Below are positions 50,854 to 59,971 of a stretch of DNA of 64,000 bases, in pieces. The translations under genes were made by a program, and so were the position numbers. The stretch covers positions 1,488,001 through 1,552,000 of the forward strand of contig NZ_CP009454.1 of assembly GCF_000759475.1 (NCBI RefSeq), written 5' to 3'. Source of the stretch: Pantoea rwandensis. Lineage in GTDB: Bacteria; Pseudomonadota; Gammaproteobacteria; Enterobacterales; Enterobacteriaceae. Numbering within the stretch: the stretch's first letter is position 1; the number at the start of each line of letters is the position of its first letter. A model generated the notes under the pieces. The model did not search any database. It worked only from the letters and a program-made list of their open reading frames with translations, and was not told the origin of the DNA.

Positions 50854-53043
50854 ATGGCACAGTTAGTGATTAAAAATGTAAAAAGCTATTCTAAAGAGCG
50901 AAGCATTAATATAGATTTGAGCAAAAAAATAAATCTTATATATGGTCAAAATGGAAGCGGTAAATCTACCATATCAGGATATTTTTATAGCCCATCCAAT
51001 TCATCATACAGGGAGTGTTCTTTTAGTCAAAAAGATGATTATCAGTATGTCGTATATAACAATCAGTTTGTAGAAGACTCGTTTTATCATAAGTCTGAAC
51101 AACCTGGTGTTTTTACATTGAGTCAAACAAATAAAGAAGTTATGGAGGATATTAAACAGTCAGATAAAAAAATGGCTAGTTTAAAAGTTAGTCTGACACG
51201 GCTTGAAAATGGGATAAAAGAAAAAGATGAAATGCTTACAAAGCTTGAGAATAGCTGTAAAGATGCTGTATGGAAAAAAACAGCACATATCAGAGCAACC
51301 GAGCTTACTGAGTTAATGACTGGGAGTTTAAGAAAAGATAGCCTATATAATAAAATATGCACACAAGTTAGAAAAGATGAAGCTAGTTCAGATGATGTTT
51401 TAAATGAATATAAAAAATTAAAAAATAATAAAAGTTCTTCTTTCAATTCAATCAACCTCCCATCAATGCCTATCTTGAATAAACTACAGGAAGAATTGCT
51501 TCTAACACCATTAATCCCATCGTCTAATAGTTACCTTTCAAATGTTATTAATGAGTTAGGGAATGCAGATTGGGTCAAGTTGGGATTAGGATATGTTAAT
51601 GACACGAAGTGTCCATTCTGCCAAGGAGATACAATCAATAATGATTTTTTAAAAGCCATAAAAGATGTCTTTGACGAAACATATGAACTAAGATTAGAAG
51701 ATCTTAGATCTTTTCATAATGATTACTCCAAAGCTTGTGACGAATTTACAAGAGAATTAGAGCATTCTCTAAATGGCTCGGGTTACATTTCTGATGACGA
51801 TAGTATCTGGAGTCTCAACACACAGATCGGGCAAGCACTTGAACTAAATAAAAACGCTATCAAAGAAAAGATTGAAAAACCTTCGGCTGTAATATCAGTC
51901 ACTGATTTATCAATAAATCACGATGAATTGAAAACAAAAATTAAAAGTTTGAATGGTGAAATAAAAGAAATTAATGACAGGTTGAATATTTATGAAGCGA
52001 GCATTTCCAATGTTACTAATAAGCTTTGGATGGTATTGAGAAATTTATGCGGTGATGTGATTGATAATAATAACAGTAATATGGATGAGTTGAAAAAGGA
52101 AAGGAATACAATAATAAAAAGGAAGGAGATTCTTGAAGATGAAATACAGCAGGAAAAAAATAATCTTTCACAGCTCAGAAAACAAGTTTCTAACATGGAC
52201 GAAACTATAGATAAAATAAATGCATCTCTCAGAAATCTTGGGCTAAATAGTTTAGAGATAAAAAAAGCACATGAAAGAAATTTTTTTCAAATACACAGAG
52301 GGAACGATAATGTTGAAGTTTACAAATCATTAAGTGAAGGTGAAAAAACGATAATCACCTTCTTGTATTTTTTGGAGTGTTGCGAAGGTCAACTCGAAGA
52401 AGGAGAGGTTAAAGATAAGTTAATTGTAATTGATGATCCTATATCAAGTCTATCTCATGACTATATTTATGAAATATCTTCATTGATACATTATCGAATC
52501 ATTGAAGGTATGGCACCAGAAGCTAAAGTTCTGATACTTACCCATAACTTGTTCTTTTTCCAAGAGCTTTTAAAACTAGCACCTCCTAAAATAAAAACCT
52601 TCGATAAGCAATATAATTTATTGAGAGTAGTAAAGAATGAATTTAGCGATGTTATTTCCATGTCTAAAGGTGATATCAAAAATGAGTATGAATCCTATTG
52701 GATGGTATTAAAAAATGTGAAAGATGGTATTGTGAATCCGGTTGTTCTTCCAAATGTAATGCGAAATATTCTTGAATATTATTTTTCATTTTCATGTAAG
52801 TTGGAAAGCCTTAAAGTAGTATTAGAAAAACTTGCAGAGTCGGAAAGTGATATTACCTATAAGTCCTTCTGTCGCTATATGCATAGAGGGTCACACTCAG
52901 ATTCTTCGAATATAAATAATTTAGGTAGGGGGGCAACTGAAAAATATTTTGAAATCTTCAAAGATGTCTTTGATAAAACGGATGATCTTCCACATTATAA
53001 TCGAATGTTTGGATGTGAAATTGATAAGGAAATGACAGAATAA
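50854..53043 (+). CDS. RloC/PrrC-like AAA ATPase, candidate anticodon nuclease
   Basis: 729 residues. ABC-type ATPase: Walker A IYGQNGSGKSTISG at the N-terminus, signature SLSEGEKTIITF, Walker B KLIVIDDPISSLSHD and H-switch ILTHNL near residues 490-570. Long coiled coils flank a CPFCQGD motif (about residue 252), like the zinc hook of RloC. The C-terminus has RNILEYYF followed by CRYMHRGSHSD, matching the RxxxE...H triad of PrrC/RloC tRNA nucleases. Such proteins cleave tRNA anticodon loops on phage attack. It is not next to a restriction-modification operon here. Confidence 0.75.
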   Translation: MAQLVIKNVKSYSKERSINIDLSKKINLIYGQNGSGKSTISGYFYSPSNSSYRECSFSQKDDYQYVVYNNQFVEDSFYHKSEQPGVFTLSQTNKEVMEDIKQSDKKMASLKVSLTRLENGIKEKDEMLTKLENSCKDAVWKKTAHIRATELTELMTGSLRKDSLYNKICTQVRKDEASSDDVLNEYKKLKNNKSSSFNSINLPSMPILNKLQEELLLTPLIPSSNSYLSNVINELGNADWVKLGLGYVNDTKCPFCQGDTINNDFLKAIKDVFDETYELRLEDLRSFHNDYSKACDEFTRELEHSLNGSGYISDDDSIWSLNTQIGQALELNKNAIKEKIEKPSAVISVTDLSINHDELKTKIKSLNGEIKEINDRLNIYEASISNVTNKLWMVLRNLCGDVIDNNNSNMDELKKERNTIIKRKEILEDEIQQEKNNLSQLRKQVSNMDETIDKINASLRNLGLNSLEIKKAHERNFFQIHRGNDNVEVYKSLSEGEKTIITFLYFLECCEGQLEEGEVKDKLIVIDDPISSLSHDYIYEISSLIHYRIIEGMAPEAKVLILTHNLFFFQELLKLAPPKIKTFDKQYNLLRVVKNEFSDVISMSKGDIKNEYESYWMVLKNVKDGIVNPVVLPNVMRNILEYYFSFSCKLESLKVVLEKLAESESDITYKSFCRYMHRGSHSDSSNINNLGRGATEKYFEIFKDVFDKTDDLPHYNRMFGCEIDKEMTE

Positions 53044-53049
53044 GAAGGG

Positions 53050-53283
53050 TTACCACTGAGGCATCTCTGAATCGAATCAACGACGTGGCAGGGAGCGAGT
53101 GTGCTGGCACACCGTTTCCCACTGCCCGTTTCGGAAACGATCATACTGGCGAACCAGCACAACTTTTTCAAAAGTCATGGCATTAACTCCATCTTTTCTC
53201 AGTTTGCAACTGATAGCCTTCACACCCCATGTGCAAAGCAAGCATACTATGGGATTTGGCAGGAAAGAGTGCCTCAGTGGTAA
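53050..53283. mobile_element. 234-bp element with 14-bp perfect terminal inverted repeats
   Basis: Ends are ttaccactgaggca (53050-53063) and tgcctcagtggtaa (53270-53283). GC content is higher than the surrounding island. The interior holds a 33-codon reading frame on the reverse strand. No target duplication is evident. It fits a MITE-like or decayed insertion, but could be a remnant of a phage gene. Confidence 0.5.
53077..53178 (-). CDS. Possible 33-residue basic peptide inside the inverted-repeat element
   Basis: Reads MTFEKVVLVRQYDRFRNGQW and ends RSLPRR. The ATG at 53178 has a GGAGTTAATGCC stretch before it, giving a usable Shine-Dalgarno. The style resembles small prophage proteins, possibly a remnant. 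Weakly supported. Confidence 0.35.
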   Translation of the reverse strand: MTFEKVVLVRQYDRFRNGQWETVCQHTRSLPRR

Positions 53284-53364
53284 ATTAATATTTTAGTTAA
53301 ACGAGATATTAATGCAAGCATTTTTTATTCTAAAACTGATTAAAGTAAAATTCACAAAGATTCA

Positions 53365-54237
53365 CTAAGTAAGTTTATCTATGTCTGAGATCTTTGTTAG
53401 TTCATTCAGGTAATCGTTCTTATTCCTTAAAAGCCAATGAAACACTTTTGGATTTTCCAGCAGTTTCTTGATATGAGAAATGATAATTGTCAGTTTTAAG
53501 CTATTGGATCCGTAGGTTTCTTTAATTTTTTGAGTATCAAAATGGACTTGAGCCATTTCTTTTTCAAGTCTTTCTATCGCTTTTCTATTTGCAAGTCTGG
53601 AGTCTGATTTATTTTTAGGTTGCTGGATTAAACACTCCGGGGAAGAGCTATGATATAGAGAATCTGAAAAAAGTGTTGAAAAATTTTCAAATTTAACCAT
53701 CAAGTTCGCACATTCTATTTGTCTCAATGGAACCATTTTCTTTAAAGTCCTAAAGGTATTTATAGGAATATCTCTATCATTAAACAACTCAATCACTTCC
53801 GGGCATATACCTTTTAAAACAGATAGATTAGATTTTAGAGCCTCAACACTTATATTCAATGCGGTGCAAAGCATTTCAGCAGGAACTCCTACTCTTACAG
53901 CTTCTTTTAGCATTCTTTGTGTTTGAATAATTGTTATCCGGTTAACTTTTTTATTAGGTGTGTAGGTGTCGTATGTCGTCGAAATAAGACAATTTACATT
54001 ATCTTCTCCTAAGTCTTTAAGAGCCTCAATCCGAAGATGACCATCTAGAACTTTCACAGAGTTATCCTTTTGATCAATGAAAACAAGTATTGGTTCTATT
54101 AACCCAATGGCTAAAATAGTACTTTTTATTTGTGCGTATTTTTTACTGATTTGAAAATTTGTAGGAAGCTTTTTTGTGTAAGTCAGATCAGCGATTTTGA
54201 AGCTTACTGATTTGTCATTGAAGCAATATTTGATCAT
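53365..54237 (-). CDS. ParB/RepB-like protein, second of two
   Basis: 290 residues from ATG 54237 after GAGGTG. The N-terminal ParB-like fold has LIEPILVFIDQKDNSVKVLDGHLRIEALKDLG; the middle carries an HTH region (LCTALNISVEALKSNLSVL). Similar to RepB-type plasmid partition proteins. It overlaps the other ParB-like gene. No parA partner is present, so partitioning is not the likely job; it may assist the serine recombinase. Confidence 0.75.
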   Translation of the reverse strand: MIKYCFNDKSVSFKIADLTYTKKLPTNFQISKKYAQIKSTILAIGLIEPILVFIDQKDNSVKVLDGHLRIEALKDLGEDNVNCLISTTYDTYTPNKKVNRITIIQTQRMLKEAVRVGVPAEMLCTALNISVEALKSNLSVLKGICPEVIELFNDRDIPINTFRTLKKMVPLRQIECANLMVKFENFSTLFSDSLYHSSSPECLIQQPKNKSDSRLANRKAIERLEKEMAQVHFDTQKIKETYGSNSLKLTIIISHIKKLLENPKVFHWLLRNKNDYLNELTKISDIDKLT

Positions 54238-54245
54238 TTCACACC

Positions 54246-55118
54246 TCAATTAGCAGCGTTTTTAACTATGACTTTCACAACATCTTGTAAACTCTCTTCA
54301 CTTACTATTTTAGAAAAATTCTCATTGCTGGTAAGTTCTTTGAATATTTGACTTGCAACGAGTAGCTTTATCTCTACATATTCAGCTTTATACTTGATTT
54401 TTTTATGTTGGGAAATGTTGTCCTGATAAAGTTGTTGCAACTCATCAGTGGTCATTTTTCTCTTCTTCTTGGCGACCCCAAAATTATTATTTATAAAACC
54501 CTTTAGTCCTTCATCCCGCGAGTCGAGAATTTCTCGAATTTTACCAACATCTTTATGCTTTATCAGACCTTCATCAAAAGCTTTTATCAATAGTTCCTGA
54601 CCACCCTCGAAGTCCACTCTTGCAATCTCTACAGCAAAAGATATAGGTATGCATCCTGATTCAACCGCTGATAAAAGTTTGTTCTCACCTTTGTTAATAA
54701 GCATGGTTAAACTTGTAATCCAGTGCAAAGATAGCCCGGTAGAGTTCGATATCTCTTTATTAGTTAATCCTTGCTCAGTCATTTCTTTTATTCGTTGGAA
54801 TTGTTCTCCCGCTCTTGGGATTACTCGGGCCATATTTTCGACTAAACTCATTATGTAAGCTTGGTTTTCGTCTATATCCAATATAAATGCGGGAACTAAT
54901 TCCTCTCCCAGGGCTGTCAATGATTCAAGTCTGCCTTGACCGCAAATAAGTGCGAAATCGTATTTTTTATCAACAATTCTTCTAATGGTTATTGGTTTCC
55001 TAAGCCCACTTGAATCTATGCTTTCTGTTATTTCTGCATGTCGAAATTTGTTCCTTGACCGAGGAATTACTACCTTAATAGAAGATATTTTGACCATGTG
55101 AACATTTTGATCTTGCAT
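54246..55118 (-). CDS. ParB/RepB-like protein, first of two
   Basis: 290 residues. ParB N-terminal domain: LRKPITIRRIVDKKYDFALICGQGRLESLTALGEE, ENMARVIPRAGEQF (ParB box II-like) and HTH (TNKEISNSTGLSLHWITSL). It starts immediately after the serine recombinase stop codon, so the three genes form one operon. Function inferred: DNA-binding helper of the recombinase or element maintenance. Confidence 0.78.
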   Translation of the reverse strand: MQDQNVHMVKISSIKVVIPRSRNKFRHAEITESIDSSGLRKPITIRRIVDKKYDFALICGQGRLESLTALGEELVPAFILDIDENQAYIMSLVENMARVIPRAGEQFQRIKEMTEQGLTNKEISNSTGLSLHWITSLTMLINKGENKLLSAVESGCIPISFAVEIARVDFEGGQELLIKAFDEGLIKHKDVGKIREILDSRDEGLKGFINNNFGVAKKKRKMTTDELQQLYQDNISQHKKIKYKAEYVEIKLLVASQIFKELTSNENFSKIVSEESLQDVVKVIVKNAAN

Positions 55119-56651
55119 TTATATTACATCCTTATCATCAGTTGATAGCATATTAAAGAATGGCTTGATATCATCGAAACGATACATTTCGAATAATAGG
55201 GTATTGTTGTCTTTAATTTTCAACTCATGTTCCAGAAATTCTATTGACGGTAAGATGTAATAATCAACAGGCTCAGTATTGAGACTATTCATTCTTGCAA
55301 TGATGCTAATTTCTGGATTTAAACTCCTGTCCAATCGCACTACCCATCTATGTTTGTTTAAACCTGTTTTTTTACATCGTGAAAGCACAATAGAGAAGCT
55401 TAAGGCTTTATTAACTGAAATTAGTTTATTTTCAAGTATCTTTACTTCACTGCTTGTAATTTCATTTTTTATTTTGTTTACAATATCACTGTGCTTTTTT
55501 CTTAGGAAAGAGTTTATTTCTAAGTATCGATAATCTCGCTCAGGAGTATAGTCGATTAATTTATAGGCATTGAGAAGACCTCCAAAGCGGTTTGCAATTA
55601 CACTGCTTGATGGACTACTATTCTCTTCATCTATAATAAATCCTGATATTTTTCCATGCTTGGAAAGAATTTTCCTCAAACAATCCAGGATCTTCTCATC
55701 GCTCATTTTTATAGAACGGTTATCGATAATTTCTTTGGCTAATCTGAATTTTTCTTCTGAAATAATAGGCTTAAAAAAAGATTTATATTCAACCCAATCT
55801 TCTTCAGGGTTTTTAATCCTTTTTGTCTTTAATTTTTGTGAGGTCCGGTTGTATAAGTATCTGCCAGTATATCTGCTATTGATAAGAACTGAGTGAATTC
55901 TGCCTCGTGTCCATTCTGTTTTGTCGCTGAATCTATACCCCTCCTGATTGAGTCTTGAGGCTATAAGATACTCATTTAATCCATCAAAAATGAACATATT
56001 AAAGATCTTTTTTATTAGCTCGATTTCTTTCTTGGTTCCAGGAACGAGGACTATTCTGTCTGTTTGAAGGCTCTTTCTTTCACCATGAGCGAGTAGCATC
56101 TTCGGTTTGTTATTATTATCAAGTAACCTTCTTTTTAGCCCATATCCCGGTGTGCCACCTTGGTAATAGCCTCTCTTAACAAGATTCACATGTCCTGCAA
56201 AAACTTTTATTGAAAGATTTTTACTAAATGCACCCGCTGCATACATAAGTGAAGAAAGTATGAATGTTTCAGTTTCACTGTTTTCTGGTAGATTTTCGGC
56301 ACAATAAATAACATCCACATTGTTCATTTTTAATAGATATTTATAATAAATGCCTTCTTGAGGATCCTTGAAACGACCGAAGCGACTGACATCGTATACA
56401 AGGACGGCATCGATATTTATTTCTTTCGTAAGAACATCGTTAACGAGTTTGTTAAAATCATGCCTTCCACTTGTGGATACGCCGCTTTTACCTGCATCAT
56501 CATAAGTATGTAAGATTTCCATATTATGCTCATCAGCATATTTTTTAATGAATTGAGCTTGGTTATCTAACGAAAACTCCTGAAGATTAGTAGACATTCG
56601 TAGATACTGGGCAACCCTAACCTTATGTATCTTAGTTGTTTTATCAATCAT
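55119..56651 (-). CDS. Large serine recombinase
   Basis: 510 residues. The catalytic domain begins VAQYLRMSTNLQEFSLDNQ with the nucleophile Ser in RMST, then DDAGKSGVSTSGR and VYDVSRFGRFKDP. A recombinase domain follows (GYYQGGTPGYGLKRR; TRGRIHSVLINSRYTGRYLYN). The C-terminal 200 residues are unusual and lack a clear zinc ribbon. It sits at the right end of the island, opposite the tyrosine integrase, with two ParB-like genes downstream. Confidence 0.88.
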   Translation of the reverse strand: MIDKTTKIHKVRVAQYLRMSTNLQEFSLDNQAQFIKKYADEHNMEILHTYDDAGKSGVSTSGRHDFNKLVNDVLTKEINIDAVLVYDVSRFGRFKDPQEGIYYKYLLKMNNVDVIYCAENLPENSETETFILSSLMYAAGAFSKNLSIKVFAGHVNLVKRGYYQGGTPGYGLKRRLLDNNNKPKMLLAHGERKSLQTDRIVLVPGTKKEIELIKKIFNMFIFDGLNEYLIASRLNQEGYRFSDKTEWTRGRIHSVLINSRYTGRYLYNRTSQKLKTKRIKNPEEDWVEYKSFFKPIISEEKFRLAKEIIDNRSIKMSDEKILDCLRKILSKHGKISGFIIDEENSSPSSSVIANRFGGLLNAYKLIDYTPERDYRYLEINSFLRKKHSDIVNKIKNEITSSEVKILENKLISVNKALSFSIVLSRCKKTGLNKHRWVVRLDRSLNPEISIIARMNSLNTEPVDYYILPSIEFLEHELKIKDNNTLLFEMYRFDDIKPFFNMLSTDDKDVI

Positions 56652-56965
56652 TTTAGTGCCTTGATGAAACTACTTAAGAAAAGAATTGGTTAAAAATTGA
56701 TCAATTTTCAATCGCTTGCAACCTTTTTTTTGTTTCTGCAAGGCTGATTTGGAGAGTTGCAACCAGCATTTCCTCTGAAAGAACAAACGATGAGAGGTTT
56801 GAGGGAGTTGAAGATAGAGGAAAGTTAGATTGTCTCTTTGTGATGGGAGTTACCCTGAACTTTTAAGTTATGTCTTAGAAATTTTTCTTAATAAAGTATT
56901 TTATATGTAGCCTATAAAAAATATTTTTATTTTATTTTCATATAAAACAGCCTGTTAATTTATAT
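56652..56965. promoter_or_regulatory. Right-end non-coding region of the island
   Basis: About 315 bp, AT-rich. It contains a perfect 16-bp palindrome aaaattgatcaatttt at 56693-56708 just upstream of the serine recombinase, a plausible operator, and a direct repeat of ttgcaacc nearby. No gene seen. Confidence 0.5.
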
Positions 56966-57010
56966 TTATAGGTACTGCTGCATCATGGGCGTGTGGCCAG
57001 TAAAGTCCAT
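56966..57010 (-). pseudogene. mutS: Displaced original 5' end of mutS
   Basis: Reads [14 protein letters not shown] then stop. The native ATG (57010) still has AAAGGAGC eight bases upstream. This is the part of mutS cut off by the island. The 14-codon frame ends in island sequence. Any transcript from the native mutS promoter now runs leftwards into the island's serine recombinase region. Confidence 0.88.
56970..57008. repeat. attR: right junction of the island
   Basis: Matches 30702-30740 at 31 of 39 positions, including the identical core tgctgcatcat (56976-56986). The chromosomal side (57009 on) is GC-richer and contains the native mutS upstream region. Confidence 0.85.
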
Positions 57011-57376
57011 TTGCGCTGCTCCTTTCATCTCGTTTTCGCTCAAAATTCACTCGTTCAATCATGGCTGCCCGATATGAGCAGGCCAGTATGGTGCGTTATC
57101 TCACAGACGGATAACCAAGGCGCAGATATTAGCATTTTGCCCTGCGCGCATCATCCGCCCGCAATGGATTCTGGCTGCCGACCTTAACAAATTGCGATAA
57201 GCAGTAAAAAGTAAAATCGGGGGATAAAGGTAAAGTGTGGAGCTGTCCCGCAAATTTTCGCTGCAACCCACTGAAACCAGGGAAAAGCGGCGTAAATTTA
57301 AGATATTGCTCTGTATCCCGCTTTGATGAACGATTACCATGTTGGCTTCCGGTTTCATCTGGCTTATGGATATCTA
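57011..57376. promoter_or_regulatory. Native mutS upstream region and mltB promoter region
   Basis: 366 bp between the displaced mutS head and divergent mltB. It must hold the original mutS promoter (reading left) and that of mltB (reading right). I could not choose a single -35/-10 pair for either. Confidence 0.5.
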
Positions 57377-58459
57377 ATGCGTTTTAAGGTTGCTTTTCTT
57401 CCACTTATCGCCTTGCTTGCTGCCTGCAGCAGTAAGCCTGCAACCCAGCAGCAAACCGCCGTTGTGCCTGCACCAAAAGGTGGTTTCTTACTGGAGCCTT
57501 CACACGCCGTTCAGCCGATGTTTGGTGATTTCGCGGGGAATCCGGCGGCTGAGCAGTTTATTGATCAAATGGTGGCAAAACACGGTTTTAACCGTGATCA
57601 ACTGCATGCGGTGATCGGCCAGGCGAAGCGTCTCGATTACGTGCTGCGTCTGATGGACCAACAAGCGCCAAGCTACACGCCGCCGACGGGGCCGAACGGT
57701 GCCTGGATCCGCTATCGCAATAAATTCATCACGCCAGATAATGTACAAAATGGCGTGGCATTCTGGGATCAATATCAGGACGCTCTGCAACGCGCTCAGC
57801 AGGTTTATGGCGTGCCGCCGGAGATCATCGTCGGAATCATTGGCGTGGAAACACGTTGGGGTCGGGTGATGGGCAAAACGCGTCTGCTGGATGCGCTGGC
57901 CACCTTATCCTTTAGCTATCCTCGTCGCGCGGCCTACTTCAGCAGCGAACTGGAAACCTTCCTGCTGATGGCGCGCACTGAACAGGATGATCCGCTGGAT
58001 CTGCGCGGTTCCTTTGCGGGTGCAATGGGGTACGGCCAGTTTATGCCGTCTTCCTATAAAGAGTATGCGGTCGACTTCAATGGTGATGGCCACATTAACT
58101 TGTGGGATCCTGTGGATGCGATTGGCAGCGTAGCAAATTACTTTAAAGAGCACGGCTGGCGGGCAGGGCAGAATGTTGCCGTACCGGCAAGCGGGCAGGC
58201 TCCTGCGCTGGAAAATGGCTTTAAAACGCTTTATCCGGTGAATACGCTGATGGCGAGCGGCCTGACGCCACAAGGATCGCTGGACGGTAATGACCAGGCG
58301 AGTCTGCTGCGCCTTGATCTTGGCACCAGTTATCAATATTGGTATGGCCTGCCTAACTTCTATGTCATCACGCGTTATAACCACAGCACACACTATGCCA
58401 TGGCGGTATGGCAGTTGGGTCAGGCAGTGGCGAAAGCGCGTCAGGGCAACATGCTTTAA
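57377..58459 (+). CDS. mltB: Membrane-bound lytic murein transglycosylase B
   Basis: An outer-membrane lipoprotein that cleaves peptidoglycan to give 1,6-anhydromuropeptides. The start at 57377 gives MRFKVAFLPLIALLAACSS with a lipobox (LLAAC). The catalytic Glu is in IGVETRWGRVMG, with AMGYGQFMPSSYKEYAVDF and the C-terminal YNHSTHYAMAVWQLG. Length 360 residues. Confidence 0.95.
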   Translation: MRFKVAFLPLIALLAACSSKPATQQQTAVVPAPKGGFLLEPSHAVQPMFGDFAGNPAAEQFIDQMVAKHGFNRDQLHAVIGQAKRLDYVLRLMDQQAPSYTPPTGPNGAWIRYRNKFITPDNVQNGVAFWDQYQDALQRAQQVYGVPPEIIVGIIGVETRWGRVMGKTRLLDALATLSFSYPRRAAYFSSELETFLLMARTEQDDPLDLRGSFAGAMGYGQFMPSSYKEYAVDFNGDGHINLWDPVDAIGSVANYFKEHGWRAGQNVAVPASGQAPALENGFKTLYPVNTLMASGLTPQGSLDGNDQASLLRLDLGTSYQYWYGLPNFYVITRYNHSTHYAMAVWQLGQAVAKARQGNML

Positions 58460-58545
58460 TGCTGTCCTTATAAAGAGTGAGGGTATAAGATGGCGCCCCT
58501 TTTGCGGTGCCATCTTCACCGCCTTTCGACTTCTGAGGAGTGCTC

Positions 58546-58881
58546 ATGACAACATTACCTGCTTGCCCTGTGTGTCAGGCTGATTATACCTGGCAGGATG
58601 GTGAGAACCTGAACTGCCCATCTTGTGGCCATATCTGGTCACCGAGTGCTGATGCAGCATCGGAGGGTTTGGTGGTGCGGGATGCCAATGGCAATCTGCT
58701 GGCCGATGGTGACAGCGTTACCGTGGTCAAGGATCTCAAGGTGAAAGGCAGTTCTTCAACCCTGAAGATTGGCACCAAAGTGAAAAGCATTCGTCTGGTT
58801 GAAGGCGACCACAACATTGATTGCAAAATCGATGGTTTTGGCCCGATGAAACTCAAATCTGAGTTTGTGAAAAAGAACTGA
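58546..58881 (+). CDS. yjdM: PhnA/YjdM family zinc-ribbon protein
   Basis: 111 residues from ATG 58546 (GAGGAG seven bases before). An N-terminal zinc ribbon ([25 protein letters not shown]) precedes the PhnA domain ([26 protein letters not shown]). Named for a historical link to phosphonate use, but the role is unknown. Stands alone here. Confidence 0.92.
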   Translation: MTTLPACPVCQADYTWQDGENLNCPSCGHIWSPSADAASEGLVVRDANGNLLADGDSVTVVKDLKVKGSSSTLKIGTKVKSIRLVEGDHNIDCKIDGFGPMKLKSEFVKKN

Positions 58882-58916
58882 GTACAGGACGGCTGTCCGG
58901 CCGTCCCTTATTGTGA

Positions 58917-59804
58917 TCACATCAGCAAACGATCCAGCTCTGCGCACTGCTCAACCGTGAGTTCGCCGCCATAATTACGCGAATGGCTGCTCATAGAATC
59001 ATATTTGCGCGCCACTGCGGTTTTGATAGTCGTGACAAAGTCATCGCCGATGGTGTAAATCGCCATTAGCTTACCAATACGCTGTTGAATCTGTGCCAAC
59101 TGCGTTAACTCTCCCGCTCGCCATGCGTGCATCGCCTCGGCAAACAACTCCGGTACGATGTTGTTTAATCCGGAAATCACCCCGGCACCGCCTGCCAGCA
59201 AATTGGGCAGAAGATATTCGTCATACCCTGAAAGCACGGTGAAATCAGGGCGAACCTTTTTGGTTTCTTCAATCAGGGCTCGATTGTGTGAAAGACAATC
59301 CATGGTGTCCTTAATGCCGATAAATTGCGGCAGTTCAGCGGCTAATTCTGCCACCAATGCCGGCGTTAAATCGCAGCCGGTGCGCGCCGGAAAGTTGTAG
59401 GCAAACCACTTCCCACCTAACTGTTTATCCAGTGCTTTAAAGTAGCTCAACAGCTGTTTCTGCGTTTGCCCATAGTAGTAAGGCGGCAAAACCATCACGG
59501 CGTCATAACCATTTTCCCAGGCGGCTTCAGCGAGCTGCAACATGTCGGGAACACAGGTACTTGAGATATTCGCGACCATGGTCAGTGGCGAAAGCTGACG
59601 AGCTTCGCGAATCAGCATCAGCCGTTCCTGTTGGGTCAGCGAAGCAAACTCCCCGATACTGCCCATCAACAACAGCGTATCAATCCCCGAGGCGTTCAGG
59701 CGCGCAAAGTGGCGGCCCAGCGCATCAATATCGAGCTTATTATGTTGATCGAAAGGGGTAACTGAAGGACACCAGACGCCGGTTAATTCAGGTTGTGCAG
59801 CCAT
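58917..59804 (-). CDS. Dihydrodipicolinate synthase (DapA) family aldolase/lyase
   Basis: 295 residues from ATG 59804 after AAGGA. Class I aldolase family: GVWCPSVTPFDQHNKLD, the GSIGEFASLTQQER loop, the Tyr in WFAYNFPARTG, and the Schiff-base Lys in FIGIKDTMD. The GSIGEF motif differs from GTTGES of true DapA, so it is probably a sugar-acid or keto-acid lyase. Substrate unknown. Convergent with the phnA-like gene. Confidence 0.85.
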   Translation of the reverse strand: MAAQPELTGVWCPSVTPFDQHNKLDIDALGRHFARLNASGIDTLLLMGSIGEFASLTQQERLMLIREARQLSPLTMVANISSTCVPDMLQLAEAAWENGYDAVMVLPPYYYGQTQKQLLSYFKALDKQLGGKWFAYNFPARTGCDLTPALVAELAAELPQFIGIKDTMDCLSHNRALIEETKKVRPDFTVLSGYDEYLLPNLLAGGAGVISGLNNIVPELFAEAMHAWRAGELTQLAQIQQRIGKLMAIYTIGDDFVTTIKTAVARKYDSMSSHSRNYGGELTVEQCAELDRLLM

Positions 59805-59971
59805 AACGCGATCCTTAATCATTAAAAATGAAACGTTGTTTTAACTTAGTGCTCGTGACTGACATTAACCAGTGACAAAGGGTAAAAAGGTGAGACATCG
59901 CACTTTTCTCTTCGCTTAGCGATTGAGAAAACAGGTAGTGTGATGCTCTTCAGCCAGACAGGAGCGTTGCC

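Noticed and set aside
53050..53283. Integron attC site
   Set aside because: No GTTRRRY/RYYYAAC core pair at the ends and no integron integrase in the window.
30702..57008. tRNA gene as the integration site
   Set aside because: No tRNA gene was seen at either end; the shared sequence is mutS coding DNA.
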